The translations under genes and the position numbers were made by a program. Shown here one piece after another: positions 16,493 through 24,337 of a stretch of DNA of 64,000 nucleotides. The notes under the pieces are model-generated. The model ran no database searches and was not told the DNA's origin. It saw only the letters and a list, made by a program, of their open reading frames with translations. The DNA lies in assembly GCF_040549525.1 (NCBI RefSeq), contig NZ_JBEPTM010000003.1, positions 248,001 through 312,000 of the forward strand. Reading direction: 5' to 3'. How positions within the stretch are numbered: position 1 is the first letter of the stretch; each line of letters begins with the position of its first letter. The stretch is from Lacisediminihabitans sp040549525. Lineage in GTDB: Bacteria > Actinomycetota > Actinomycetes > Actinomycetales > Microbacteriaceae.

Positions 16493-17848
16493 TCAGCCGC
16501 GCCACTCGTCGTGCTGGTGCTCGTCGTGATGGTTCTCGTGGCTCTGGTGCTCGTCGTGCTGGTGCTCGTCGTGCTGGTGCTCGTCGTGATTGTTCTCGTG
16601 GTCACCATGATGGTCATCGTCGGAGCCGGAGTTCTGGTCCGCTCCAGAGTCGTGCGTCGCGTCCCCGTGCTCGGCATCCGACTCGACGAATTCACCGTCG
16701 ATGATGTGCGATTCGGACGGGGAAGATTCGTTCTGCTCGGGCCGGGTGAGGTCGGGCTCCGTGTGCTCGGGCTCCGTGTGCTCTGGCGTGTTGCTCTGCG
16801 ACTCTGCGGCTCCCTGCGGCGGAATTCCCCCGAAGATGGATGCCTCAGAGACATCGTGCGAGGAGGTGTCAGCCGGCTCCACCAGAGGATGCGGCTCGTC
16901 GCTCACGGGCACGGTGGCCTGAGCGGGCACGGTGGCTTCTGGGGAGCTGAAAGTCGGTTCGATCGGGTCCGTCGCGGGCGCCTCGGGCGTGGCGGTGGCT
17001 CCGTCGACCCGAGCGGCGTCGACGGCTGGCGCTTCGGCAGGCGACGGAACTACCCCGCGAGGAGGATCGACCTCTGTCTCGATGGTGGCCGGGACGGGGG
17101 CAGCCGCGGCAGCGAGGCCGGCGGCAGTGACTCCGGCGGCAGCTCCGGCGGCAGCTCCGGCGGCAGCGGCGTTGGTGGCAGCGGCGCCAGTGGTGGCGGC
17201 CGCGGTGGACTCGACCAGCGGAGCCTGGATCGGCGCGGGCGACGGCGGCCGGGTGAACGGGGTCGTTGTGACGGTGGTGATCGGGCCCGTCTCCGTGACC
17301 TGCTGCGCGGCCCATTTCTGCTGCTGGTGCACGAGCTCCTGCTCACTCGCGGAGGAGTCATACGCCCAGGAGTCGAGGTCGTTTTTGAAGAGCTTCTTGG
17401 CGCGGTTCGGGCGTCCCTGCCATTCGATCAGGCGGTCGCGGAAGACGAGCAGGGACTGCTCGGCCTGGAAGCTGAACGAGATGGCGTTGCGCTTCATCCC
17501 CGCGATCTCGTGGCGCGACCAGTCGGCGGCGAGCGCGGTTCCCGCGATCGGCAGAAGGCGCAAGCGGATCTCGGCGTCGCCGATCAGGTGGTCGATGTGC
17601 TGCTGCTCGGGCGCCGGGAGGGTGTTCCAGACCGCCGCCTTACGGGCCGCGCTGATGAGAGCGGTGACCGCGGATGCCCGCACCTCCCGCTCGCTCAGCT
17701 CGATCACCTTGCGGGCCGACGCGCGACCGATCGCGGCAGCGACGATGCCCGCCACCACGATGGCGACGAACGGGATGACCGCCGTCGACACGATGCGCCA
17801 CCCGTCGTCGGAGTTGAGCCATTCGAGAAAGTCGGTCCACCATTGCAT
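16493..17848 (-). CDS. Membrane-anchored hypothetical protein with His/Asp/Glu-rich repeat tail
   Basis: A 451-residue protein in three parts. Residues 1-45 hold one membrane helix (around 18-40) after a Trp-rich start. Residues 45-185 form a conserved helical domain with SRHEIAGMKRNAISFSF and QGRPNRAKKLFKNDLDSW. Residues 190-451 are low complexity: an Ala/Gly/Pro-rich stretch, then acidic repeats (PEHTEPEHTEPD), ending in HDEHQ pentapeptide repeats and a DEW end. The tail could bind divalent metal, but this is inferred from composition only. No family function is known. The neighbour downstream is tRNA-Arg. Confidence 0.8.
   Translation of the reverse strand: MQWWTDFLEWLNSDDGWRIVSTAVIPFVAIVVAGIVAAAIGRASARKVIELSEREVRASAVTALISAARKAAVWNTLPAPEQQHIDHLIGDAEIRLRLLPIAGTALAADWSRHEIAGMKRNAISFSFQAEQSLLVFRDRLIEWQGRPNRAKKLFKNDLDSWAYDSSASEQELVHQQQKWAAQQVTETGPITTVTTTPFTRPPSPAPIQAPLVESTAAATTGAAATNAAAAGAAAGAAAGVTAAGLAAAAAPVPATIETEVDPPRGVVPSPAEAPAVDAARVDGATATPEAPATDPIEPTFSSPEATVPAQATVPVSDEPHPLVEPADTSSHDVSEASIFGGIPPQGAAESQSNTPEHTEPEHTEPDLTRPEQNESSPSESHIIDGEFVESDAEHGDATHDSGADQNSGSDDDHHGDHENNHDEHQHDEHQHDEHQSHENHHDEHQHDEWRG
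16514..16588. repeat. 15-bp coding repeats encoding HDEHQ
   Basis: CTGGTGCTCGTCGTG occurs at 16514-16528 and then three times in perfect tandem at 16544-16588, on the strand opposite to the gene. Each unit encodes the pentapeptide HDEHQ in the tail of the membrane-anchored protein. The exact nucleotide identity suggests recent duplication by slippage, so copy number probably varies between strains. Confidence 0.85.
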
Positions 17849-17955
17849 GGACGAACTTTAACCCGGCCACAGGCGACATTCAGCAATCGCTCGTGGCGAG
17901 TCTCCAACTGGTCTCGGACCGGTTCACCCGCGGCGACAACGGGGGCGAGCGGGAT

Positions 17956-18201
17956 TCAGAAGCCGAAACAATCCACCGCGTCATCCATGCTCCAGAATTC
18001 GCCCATCTCCACGAAGCGGCGCTGGCGCGCGATGAACCGTTTGGCGCGGAAACGGAGTCCCGCGCGAACGCGGAACTGCTCGACATAGCCGAGCACGTCG
18101 CCCGAGGGGCGCGTCACCCGCCAGAGCTCGTCGTGCAATTGCACGAGGTGGAGCCCGGGGCGGGTGACGGCCTGGGAGCCGGTGAAAGCGAGAGTGGTCA
18201 T
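17956..18201 (-). CDS. Conserved hypothetical protein (81 aa)
   Basis: An 81-residue basic protein with beta-strand-like segments (HLVQLHDELWRVTRPSGDVLGYVEQF, given here as the region 18-43) and a C-terminal helix ending in MDDAVDCFGF. An AAGGAA ribosome-binding site lies 5 bp before the ATG. No recognised domain. It is located between the His-rich protein gene and an aldo/keto reductase gene, all on the minus strand. Confidence 0.75.
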   Translation of the reverse strand: MTTLAFTGSQAVTRPGLHLVQLHDELWRVTRPSGDVLGYVEQFRVRAGLRFRAKRFIARQRRFVEMGEFWSMDDAVDCFGF

Positions 18202-18298
18202 GCGCGTTCCTTCAGGTCTCGAGGGTGCCCTCGAGTGTCAGCCGGCCCGGTTGTCTGTGTGGTGTTCACCGTAGGTGGGGCCGCCGACATCCGCGCCG

Positions 18299-19306
18299 CT
18301 ACCGGTCGCTCGTACCGTCCACCGCGAAGGGCTCGATCGCGGCGACCTCATCGTCGGTGAGCGGAGCGCTCGACAGCGCCGAGATGTTGTTCTCCAACTG
18401 GGCGACGCTCGACGCCCCGATGAGAGCCGAGGTCACCTGCGGATGGCGCAGCACCCAGGTCAGCGCGAGTTGCGCGAGGCTCTGGCCGCGGCCCTTCGCG
18501 ATCTCGTTGAGCGCGTTCGCCCGCTCGAGGTACAGCTCGCTGATGTCGTCGGAGTTGATCCAGCGACCCTCGGCTGCCCGCGAATCCGCCGGGATGCCTC
18601 TGAGGTACCGGTCGGTGAGCATGCCCTGGGCGAGGGGCGAGAAGACGATGCTGCCCATGCCGAGCTCATCCAGAACCGGAAGGAGACCCTCGGTCTCGAT
18701 GTGACGGTCGAACATGTTGAAGCGCGGCTGGTGGATGAGCAACGGGATCTTGTGCTCGGCGAGAGCTCTGTAGGCGGCGACGGTCTGCTCGGTGTTGTAG
18801 TTCGAGATGCCGGCGTAGAGCGCGCGACCAGAGGTGACGGCGGTAGCGAGCGCGCCCATCGTCTCCTCGATCGGGGTCTCCGGGTCGGGGCGGTGGGAGT
18901 AGAAGATGTCCACATAGTCGAGTCCCATCCGACCGAGGCTGGCGTCGAGCGAGGAGAGCATGTACTTGCGCGATCCCCACTCGCCGTAGGGACCGTCCCA
19001 CATGTCGTAGCCGGCCTTGGTGGAGATGATGAGCTCGTCGCGGTGCGGGCGGAAGTCGTCGGCGAAGATGCGGCCGAAGTTGGTCTCGGCGCTTCCCGCG
19101 GGCGGTCCGTAGTTGTTCGCAAGGTCGAAGTGGGTGACGCCGAGATCGAAAGCACGGCGCAGGATGGCGCGCTGGGTCTCGATCGGGCGGTCGAAACCGA
19201 AATTGTTCCACAGTCCGAGAGAGACGGCGGGGAGCTTCAGGCCGCTACGCCCGACGCGGTGGTAGTCGATGGACTGGTAACGGTCTTCGTGTGCGACATA
19301 GGTCAT
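18299..19306 (-). CDS. mgrA: Aldo/keto reductase (L-glyceraldehyde-3-phosphate reductase type)
   Basis: A 335-residue NADPH-dependent TIM-barrel reductase. The catalytic tetrad positions are visible: D in THFDLANNYGPP (near residue 58), the tyrosine in NNYG, K in ISTKAGYDMW and H in IFYSHRPDPETP. The ANNYGPPAGSAE segment and the long loop with YGEWGSRKYM mark the YghZ/MgrA (AKR14-like) subgroup that reduces L-glyceraldehyde 3-phosphate and methylglyoxal. It stands alone on the minus strand, divergent from msrA. Confidence 0.9.
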   Translation of the reverse strand: MTYVAHEDRYQSIDYHRVGRSGLKLPAVSLGLWNNFGFDRPIETQRAILRRAFDLGVTHFDLANNYGPPAGSAETNFGRIFADDFRPHRDELIISTKAGYDMWDGPYGEWGSRKYMLSSLDASLGRMGLDYVDIFYSHRPDPETPIEETMGALATAVTSGRALYAGISNYNTEQTVAAYRALAEHKIPLLIHQPRFNMFDRHIETEGLLPVLDELGMGSIVFSPLAQGMLTDRYLRGIPADSRAAEGRWINSDDISELYLERANALNEIAKGRGQSLAQLALTWVLRHPQVTSALIGASSVAQLENNISALSSAPLTDDEVAAIEPFAVDGTSDR

Positions 19307-19415
19307 GCTCCAAGCCTAGAGGCGGCTGTGAACGCGGAATTGCGGGGCGGCGGTGGATGTTGGATAGAGAGGCAGCGATGCTGCCATCCCCACCCACGGA
19401 AAGTAGGCTCCTCGC

Positions 19416-19943
19416 ATGCACACATTCGTTCTCGCCGGTGGCTGTTTCTGGTGCCTCGACGCCGTCTATCGCACCCTCCGCGGTGTGAGTGACGTCGTCT
19501 CGGGTTACACCGGAGGCAGCACCAAGAACCCGGACTACGACGCCGTCTGCACCGGGATGACCGGTCACGCCGAGGCCGTCGCTGTCACCTTCGACCCGGA
19601 GATCATCCCCGCGGATGTCATCCTCGACGTCTTCTTCTCGCTGCACGACCCGCGCCAGCTCAACCGGCAGGGCAACGACGTCGGCACGCAGTACCGGTCC
19701 GCGATGTTCTATGCGGACGACGCGCAGAAGCTGCAGTTCGAGACGGCGCGCGACCGGGCATCCGAGTACTGGGATGGCGGCCTCGTCACCGAGATCTCGC
19801 CGCTCGGCACCTGGTACGAGGCCGAGAAGTACCACCAGGACTTCTTCGCGAAGAACCCGGGCCAGGGCTACTGCATGGCGGTCGCACTGCCCAAGGTCAA
19901 CAAGATCCGCAAGTCCTTCGCGGAGTACGTGCTCGCGTCCTGA
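19416..19943 (+). CDS. msrA: Peptide-methionine (S)-S-oxide reductase
   Basis: A 175-residue MsrA that repairs methionine-S-sulfoxide using thioredoxin-type reductants. The catalytic motif GCFWC is at residues 9-13. The family blocks SGYTGG, GHAEAV, DPRQLNRQGNDVGTQYRS and AEKYHQDF are all present, and the resolving Cys is in QGYCM near the C-terminus. Single-domain form, not fused to MsrB. It is a monocistronic-looking gene between divergent and convergent neighbours. Confidence 0.96.
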   Translation: MHTFVLAGGCFWCLDAVYRTLRGVSDVVSGYTGGSTKNPDYDAVCTGMTGHAEAVAVTFDPEIIPADVILDVFFSLHDPRQLNRQGNDVGTQYRSAMFYADDAQKLQFETARDRASEYWDGGLVTEISPLGTWYEAEKYHQDFFAKNPGQGYCMAVALPKVNKIRKSFAEYVLAS

Positions 19944-19946
19944 TCG

Positions 19947-20996
19947 CTAGCCCAGGATGGCGCGGAGTGCCTCGATCTGCTCGATGCGCTCTGACCGCGA
20001 AGGCGCAAGCGGCTTCACCGAGATCGTCGTGACCCCGGAGGCGAGGAGCGCGTGCACGCGAGCGCGCACCTCGCCTTCGGTGCCGATGAGTGCCGTGCCC
20101 GAGACGAGCTGCTCCGGCAGGGCCGCCGCCGCCTCGGCTTTGCGGCCGGTGAGGTACAGCTCCTGAACCTTCGCCGCCTCGTCGTCGAAGCCGTACCCGA
20201 CGGCGAGATCGTTGTAGAAATTCGCCCCCCGCGCACCCATTCCCCCGACGTAGAGCGCGACGTTCTGCCGGTACGCCTCCACGGCCCGGTCGGGATGGTC
20301 GCCGAGGTAGAAGGGCATCTGGGCCGTGACGTCGAGAGGCCCGAGATCGGGAGAGCGTCGAGCCCTTCCCTCCGCGAGGGCGGCGCCCCACGCGGCATCC
20401 GCCTTCTCCGGCAGGTAGAAGAGCGGAAGCCAGCCGTCCGCGATCTCGGCAGCCTGTGCAACGGCCTTCGGGGTGAGGGCGGCGATCGAGATCGGGATGG
20501 CCTCGCGCACCGGCTGGTTGATGATCTTGAGCGGCTTGCCGAGACCGCGGCCCTGGCTCGCGGGCAGCGGAATCGTGTAGTGCGCGCCGTGGAAGTCCAG
20601 GCGTTCGCGTCGCCAGATGGCGCGACAGATCTCGACGTTCTCGCGGATGCGGCCGAGGGGCGCGCTGAACGGCACGCCGTGGAATCCCTCGATCACCTGG
20701 GCTCCGGAGGACCCGATCCCCAGTTCGAACCGGCCGCGGGAGACCGAATCGAGTCCCGCAGCCGTCATCGCGAGCAGCGCGGGCGTGCGGGAGAAGATCG
20801 GCAGGATTCCGGAGGCGAGGGTCATGGTCGAGGTGATCGCGGCGAGGTACCCGAGCTGGCTCACCGCGTCGAAGGAGTAGGCCTCCGCCACTGTGACGAG
20901 GTCAACCCCGACCCGCTCGAATTCGGTGACCTCGGCCGCGTTGGTGGTGAAATCATCGGCATAGTCGAAGACGACTCCGAGTCGGGTGGAGGGCAT
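19947..20996 (-). CDS. LLM-class F420-dependent oxidoreductase
   Basis: A 349-residue luciferase-like monooxygenase-fold enzyme. The start at 20996 is preferred over an ATG 21 bp further upstream because GGGAGA lies 8 bp before it. Landmarks are TRLGVVFDYADD at the start, the SRGRFELGIGSSG block near residue 90 and GKPLKIINQP. Sequence style matches the deazaflavin (F420) group (Rv3520c-type) rather than FMN alkanal monooxygenases, so F420 is the probable cofactor. Substrate unknown. Its end faces msrA with a 3-bp gap. Confidence 0.85.
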   Translation of the reverse strand: MPSTRLGVVFDYADDFTTNAAEVTEFERVGVDLVTVAEAYSFDAVSQLGYLAAITSTMTLASGILPIFSRTPALLAMTAAGLDSVSRGRFELGIGSSGAQVIEGFHGVPFSAPLGRIRENVEICRAIWRRERLDFHGAHYTIPLPASQGRGLGKPLKIINQPVREAIPISIAALTPKAVAQAAEIADGWLPLFYLPEKADAAWGAALAEGRARRSPDLGPLDVTAQMPFYLGDHPDRAVEAYRQNVALYVGGMGARGANFYNDLAVGYGFDDEAAKVQELYLTGRKAEAAAALPEQLVSGTALIGTEGEVRARVHALLASGVTTISVKPLAPSRSERIEQIEALRAILG

Positions 20997-21114
20997 CGGT
21001 GGTCTCCCAGAGTTCATGAAATTGACAGTTCGCGCATCGTGACGTTCGCGGCACGCAGACTTAGGCTATTCCTGCCGACATGGATCGGCAGATGTGAACA
21101 AAAGGAGCTCAATG

Positions 21115-21351
21115 ATGAGCAACACAATGCAGTCAACATCCGATTCCCACATCCTGACGGGCAACCGCTGGGTGGCGATGGGCCCGGCCGGCGCGGTGGG
21201 GTCCGTGCACAGCGTCGAGGGTGGCTTCACGTTCAAACTGATGACGGATGCCGGCTACCGCGGCATCTATCCGACACTGGATGTCGCCAAGAGCGCGCTC
21301 TACGCGAGCCTGCTCCCAGGCTCGGAGTGGCCGGAGTTCCGAGAGCACTGA
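21115..21351 (+). CDS. Small conserved hypothetical protein (78 aa)
   Basis: A 78-residue protein that starts at the second ATG of an ATGATG pair, because AAAGGAG lies 7 bp upstream of it. Sequence features are GNRWVAMGPAGAVGSVH and TDAGYRGIYPTLDVAKSALY, suggesting a small alpha+beta fold with an aromatic-rich C-terminus. No signal peptide or membrane helix, no recognised domain. Followed 88 bp later by another small gene. Confidence 0.7.
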   Translation: MSNTMQSTSDSHILTGNRWVAMGPAGAVGSVHSVEGGFTFKLMTDAGYRGIYPTLDVAKSALYASLLPGSEWPEFREH

Positions 21352-21439
21352 GCACTCGGTAATTTCCTGTTGGCGTGTCGCGCCGCGGTCACTTACAGTC
21401 GACTATCGAACAAAGTTTCGAATGTCGGAGGTGGGAAAG

Positions 21440-21700
21440 ATGACGCTGGTTGGCGCGACCGTGACTGTGTGGACCGGAGCCGAGGGCATTCCGGAGCAAT
21501 TCGTGTGGGCTGGCAGCCGTTTTCGCGTGACGGACACTCCCACTCCTCTCGATGTCGACTACGCGGCCATCACCCATCCCGGCGCTATGCCGCTCGGGTG
21601 GCGTTTCCAGGGCACCTCCGACAGCGGGGATTGCCGCATGTTCGACGTGCTCTACGACGCGGCCCGGGGAGAATGGCAGCTCCTCCACACCTACCTCTGA
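21440..21700 (+). CDS. Small conserved hypothetical protein (86 aa)
   Basis: An 86-residue protein whose start is set by GGAGG 8 bp before ATG 21440; a longer frame upstream overlaps the previous gene and is not used. It has Trp-rich strands (VTVWTGAEGIPEQFVWAGSRF and PLGWRFQGT regions) and ends DAARGEWQLLHTYL. The pattern of a beta-rich domain with F-V-W-x-G-x-x-F/Y-R-V is reminiscent of small actinobacterial DUF6504-like proteins, but I cannot confirm this. Function unknown. Confidence 0.7.
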   Translation: MTLVGATVTVWTGAEGIPEQFVWAGSRFRVTDTPTPLDVDYAAITHPGAMPLGWRFQGTSDSGDCRMFDVLYDAARGEWQLLHTYL

Positions 21701-21767
21701 GGCCGGATTCTCCCCGTGCCCGGGGGGATGAGTCGGCCGGGGTTCGATACCGGACCACACTTGCCGC

Positions 21768-22316
21768 ATGACCGACACCATCACACTCACCGGCTTTGTG
21801 GCCACCGTCCCGAATCACCTCGTCACCGGCGAGGGGCTTCCCATCACCAGCTTCCGGCTGGCCTCCACTCAGCGTCGTTTCGACCGCTCCCGCAACCTGT
21901 GGGTCGACAACGGCACCAACTGGTACACCGTCACGTCGTTCCGGCAGCTCGCGCTCAATGCCAACAGCTCGATCAAGAAGGGCGAGCGGGTGATCGTCAC
22001 CGGCCGCCTTCGCATCCGGGACTGGGCCGCCGGTGACAAAGCGGGCACGTCCATCGAAATCGATGCGGATTCGATCGGTCACGACCTCACCTGGGGCACG
22101 GCGTCGTTCACCCGCGGCCTGTCGGGCGCCTCCGTCGATTCCTCCACGCGGGCGGAGGCGGGCTCTGCGGCACCCGATCCGTCCGCCGCAACCGGTGCGG
22201 TCTCCCTCGACAACGGCTGGCCGACCGCGACCCCGGGCGCTCCTGAGGAGGCGGAGACGCACGATGTCGATGATCTGGTCGGCGCAGCGGTGCCGGGCAC
22301 GGAGGCGCCGTTCTAA
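21768..22316 (+). CDS. ssb: Single-stranded DNA-binding protein paralog
   Basis: A 182-residue SSB with an N-terminal OB-fold (about residues 1-110: TITLTGFVATVPNH, TSFRLASTQRRFDRS, NWYTVTSFRQLALNANSSIKKGERVIVTGRL) and a Pro/Ala-rich tail. It ends in an acidic stretch and EAPF, retaining the terminal Pro-Phe that docks partner proteins. Placed near ettA, not with rpsF/rpsR, it corresponds in context to the second actinobacterial SSB (Rv2478c-type, by my recollection) rather than the main replication SSB. Confidence 0.9.
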   Translation: MTDTITLTGFVATVPNHLVTGEGLPITSFRLASTQRRFDRSRNLWVDNGTNWYTVTSFRQLALNANSSIKKGERVIVTGRLRIRDWAAGDKAGTSIEIDADSIGHDLTWGTASFTRGLSGASVDSSTRAEAGSAAPDPSAATGAVSLDNGWPTATPGAPEEAETHDVDDLVGAAVPGTEAPF

Positions 22317-24337
22317 GCGCCCTCAACCGCGACGTGCGGCACGACCGTCGCCAGCAGTTGGTCGCGCGCGACCTGGGTCCCGACCGTGGCCTGCAACTCG
22401 ACCCGTCCGGCGGTCGTCGCCCGCAGAACGTGCTCCATTTTCATGGCCTCCACGACGATGATGGCCGCACCCTCCTCGACGAGGTCGCCGTCGTTCACCG
22501 TGATCGCCACCACGGCACCGGGCATCGGAGAGCGCAGTTCGGGCACGGCTATCGTGTCGGCGGCAGCGCGTGGAGCCGTCGACACCCGGCGGACTGTCCA
22601 CGACCGGCCGTCTTCGACGAGGGAGAGAAGGTCATCGCAGAGGGACCAGTGCGATTCGACCGACCGGCCTCCGATGGTCGTGCGGGTGACCGGGCCGTCC
22701 GCCGCTTCGGTGAGTCGGACGACCGCGGGGAGCGGGGGCTGTTCGTTCACGCTCACCGAGGCCAGCTGGGGCGTGCCCCACACCGCGACAACCTGCTCGG
22801 CCTCTCTGCCCGAAACCCGGAGGCGGAAGACGGTCGGAGCGTGAGCGCCGATCCTCCATCCGTCCCTGGCCTGCCACGGCGACTCCGGGGCCTCATGGCC
22901 GGCCACCGCGAACAGGATGAGGGCGGCGCGCGCGAGCAACCCGTCGTCGACGGTGGCGAAGTCGAGGGTGGCGAGACGGCGGCCGATGAGTTCCGTGTCG
23001 AGTCGCCCCGCCGCGACATCCGCGTCCGCGAGCAGCAGCCCGAGGAACTCGATGTTGGTGGTGACGCCGACGATCGCCGTCTGCCGCAGCGCGCCACGCA
23101 GGCGAGCAATGGCACCGGCACGGTCGGGAGCCCACGCGATCACCTTCGACAGCATCGGATCGTAGTCCGCCGACACCTCGAGTCCCTCGATGAGGGAGCT
23201 GTCCACCCGGATGCCCTCGCCGCGCGCTTCGCGCAGCCCGACTACCCGGCCGCCCGAGGGGAGGAACCCGTTCTGCGGGTCTTCCGCGTAGACACGCGCC
23301 TCGATCGCGTGCCCGGTGAGGCGCACCTCCGCCTGGCCGAAGTCGAGGGGGTCACCGGCCGCGATGCGCAGCTGCCATTCGACCAGGTCGAGACCGGTCA
23401 CCAGCTCCGTCACCGGGTGCTCCACCTGCAGCCGGGTGTTCATCTCCATGAAGAAGAACTCCTCCGGCGCGTCCGCGGAGACGATGAACTCCACAGTGCC
23501 GGCACCCCGATAGCCGACACTGCGGGCCGTCTCACAGGCGGCCTCGCCGATCCGTGCGCGAGTCGCCTCGTCAAGGAGGGGGGAGGGAGCCTCCTCGATC
23601 ACCTTCTGGTGGCGCCGCTGCAGCGAGCACTCGCGCTCGCCGAGGTGCACCGTCGTGCCCTCGTTGTCGGCGAGCACCTGCACCTCGATGTGGCGCGGGC
23701 GCGAGACGAATCGCTCGATGAAGATCGTGTCGTCGCCGAAGGACGACAGGGCCTCGCGTCGGGCCGACGCGATCGCCTCGTGCAGTTGCTCCGGGCCGTC
23801 GACCACATGCATGCCCTTGCCGCCGCCGCCGGCGGAGGGCTTCACCAAGAGCGGGAATCCCACCCCGATCGCCGCCGCGGCGAGCTCTGAGTCGCTGAGG
23901 TCGGGGTCCGCGACACCGGGAACCACCGGCACTCCCCGGCCGGCGACCTGCTTCTTGGCGCGGATCTTGTCGCCCATCACCGCAAGGGCCTCCACGCCCG
24001 GACCGATGAAGACGAGGCCGGAGCTGGTGCAGGCCTCGGCGAAGTCCGCATTTTCGGCGAGGAATCCATAGCCGGGGTGAACCGCTCCGGCTCCGGTGTC
24101 GAGGGCGGCCTTGATGATCCTGGGGATGTTCAGGTAGCTGTCGGCCGCGCTGGCCGTGCCGATGCGCACGGCGACATCCGCCAGCGAGACGTGCAGGGCC
24201 CCGGCATCCGCGTCACTGTAGACGGCGACCGAGCGGATACCGAGCGAACGCAGCGTGCGGATGATGCGGCAGGCGATCTCGCCGCGATTGGCAACGAGCA
24301 CGGTGTCGAACATGGCGTGTGAAGGCATCCGGGTCAC
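22313..24337 (-). CDS. accA1: Acyl-CoA carboxylase alpha subunit (biotin carboxylase + BCCP), AccA1/MccA type
   Basis: A 674-residue biotin-dependent subunit. Residues 10-460 form the biotin carboxylase with FDTVLVANRGEIACR, the Gly-rich ATP loop KPSAGGGGKGMH and the EMNTRLQVEHPVTE block. The C-terminal 75 residues are the biotinyl domain, with the acceptor lysine in EAMKM (about residue 633). GTG 24337 overlaps the carboxyltransferase stop, but ATG 24328 or 24313 are alternative starts. With the adjacent beta subunit it probably carboxylates 3-methylcrotonyl-CoA in leucine breakdown; the shared operator with the acyl-CoA dehydrogenase cluster supports this. Confidence 0.92.
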   Translation of the reverse strand: MTRMPSHAMFDTVLVANRGEIACRIIRTLRSLGIRSVAVYSDADAGALHVSLADVAVRIGTASAADSYLNIPRIIKAALDTGAGAVHPGYGFLAENADFAEACTSSGLVFIGPGVEALAVMGDKIRAKKQVAGRGVPVVPGVADPDLSDSELAAAAIGVGFPLLVKPSAGGGGKGMHVVDGPEQLHEAIASARREALSSFGDDTIFIERFVSRPRHIEVQVLADNEGTTVHLGERECSLQRRHQKVIEEAPSPLLDEATRARIGEAACETARSVGYRGAGTVEFIVSADAPEEFFFMEMNTRLQVEHPVTELVTGLDLVEWQLRIAAGDPLDFGQAEVRLTGHAIEARVYAEDPQNGFLPSGGRVVGLREARGEGIRVDSSLIEGLEVSADYDPMLSKVIAWAPDRAGAIARLRGALRQTAIVGVTTNIEFLGLLLADADVAAGRLDTELIGRRLATLDFATVDDGLLARAALILFAVAGHEAPESPWQARDGWRIGAHAPTVFRLRVSGREAEQVVAVWGTPQLASVSVNEQPPLPAVVRLTEAADGPVTRTTIGGRSVESHWSLCDDLLSLVEDGRSWTVRRVSTAPRAAADTIAVPELRSPMPGAVVAITVNDGDLVEEGAAIIVVEAMKMEHVLRATTAGRVELQATVGTQVARDQLLATVVPHVAVEGA

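Noticed and set aside
16514..16588. Short direct repeats considered as a CRISPR-like array
   Set aside because: Repeats are contiguous without spacers, in frame with a gene, and encode HDEHQ units.
22334..23890. 518-codon open frame on the plus strand opposite the carboxylase alpha subunit
   Set aside because: Composition is Arg/Asp/Gly-rich and typical of the antisense of a high-GC gene. The minus strand carries a full biotin carboxylase with all motifs.
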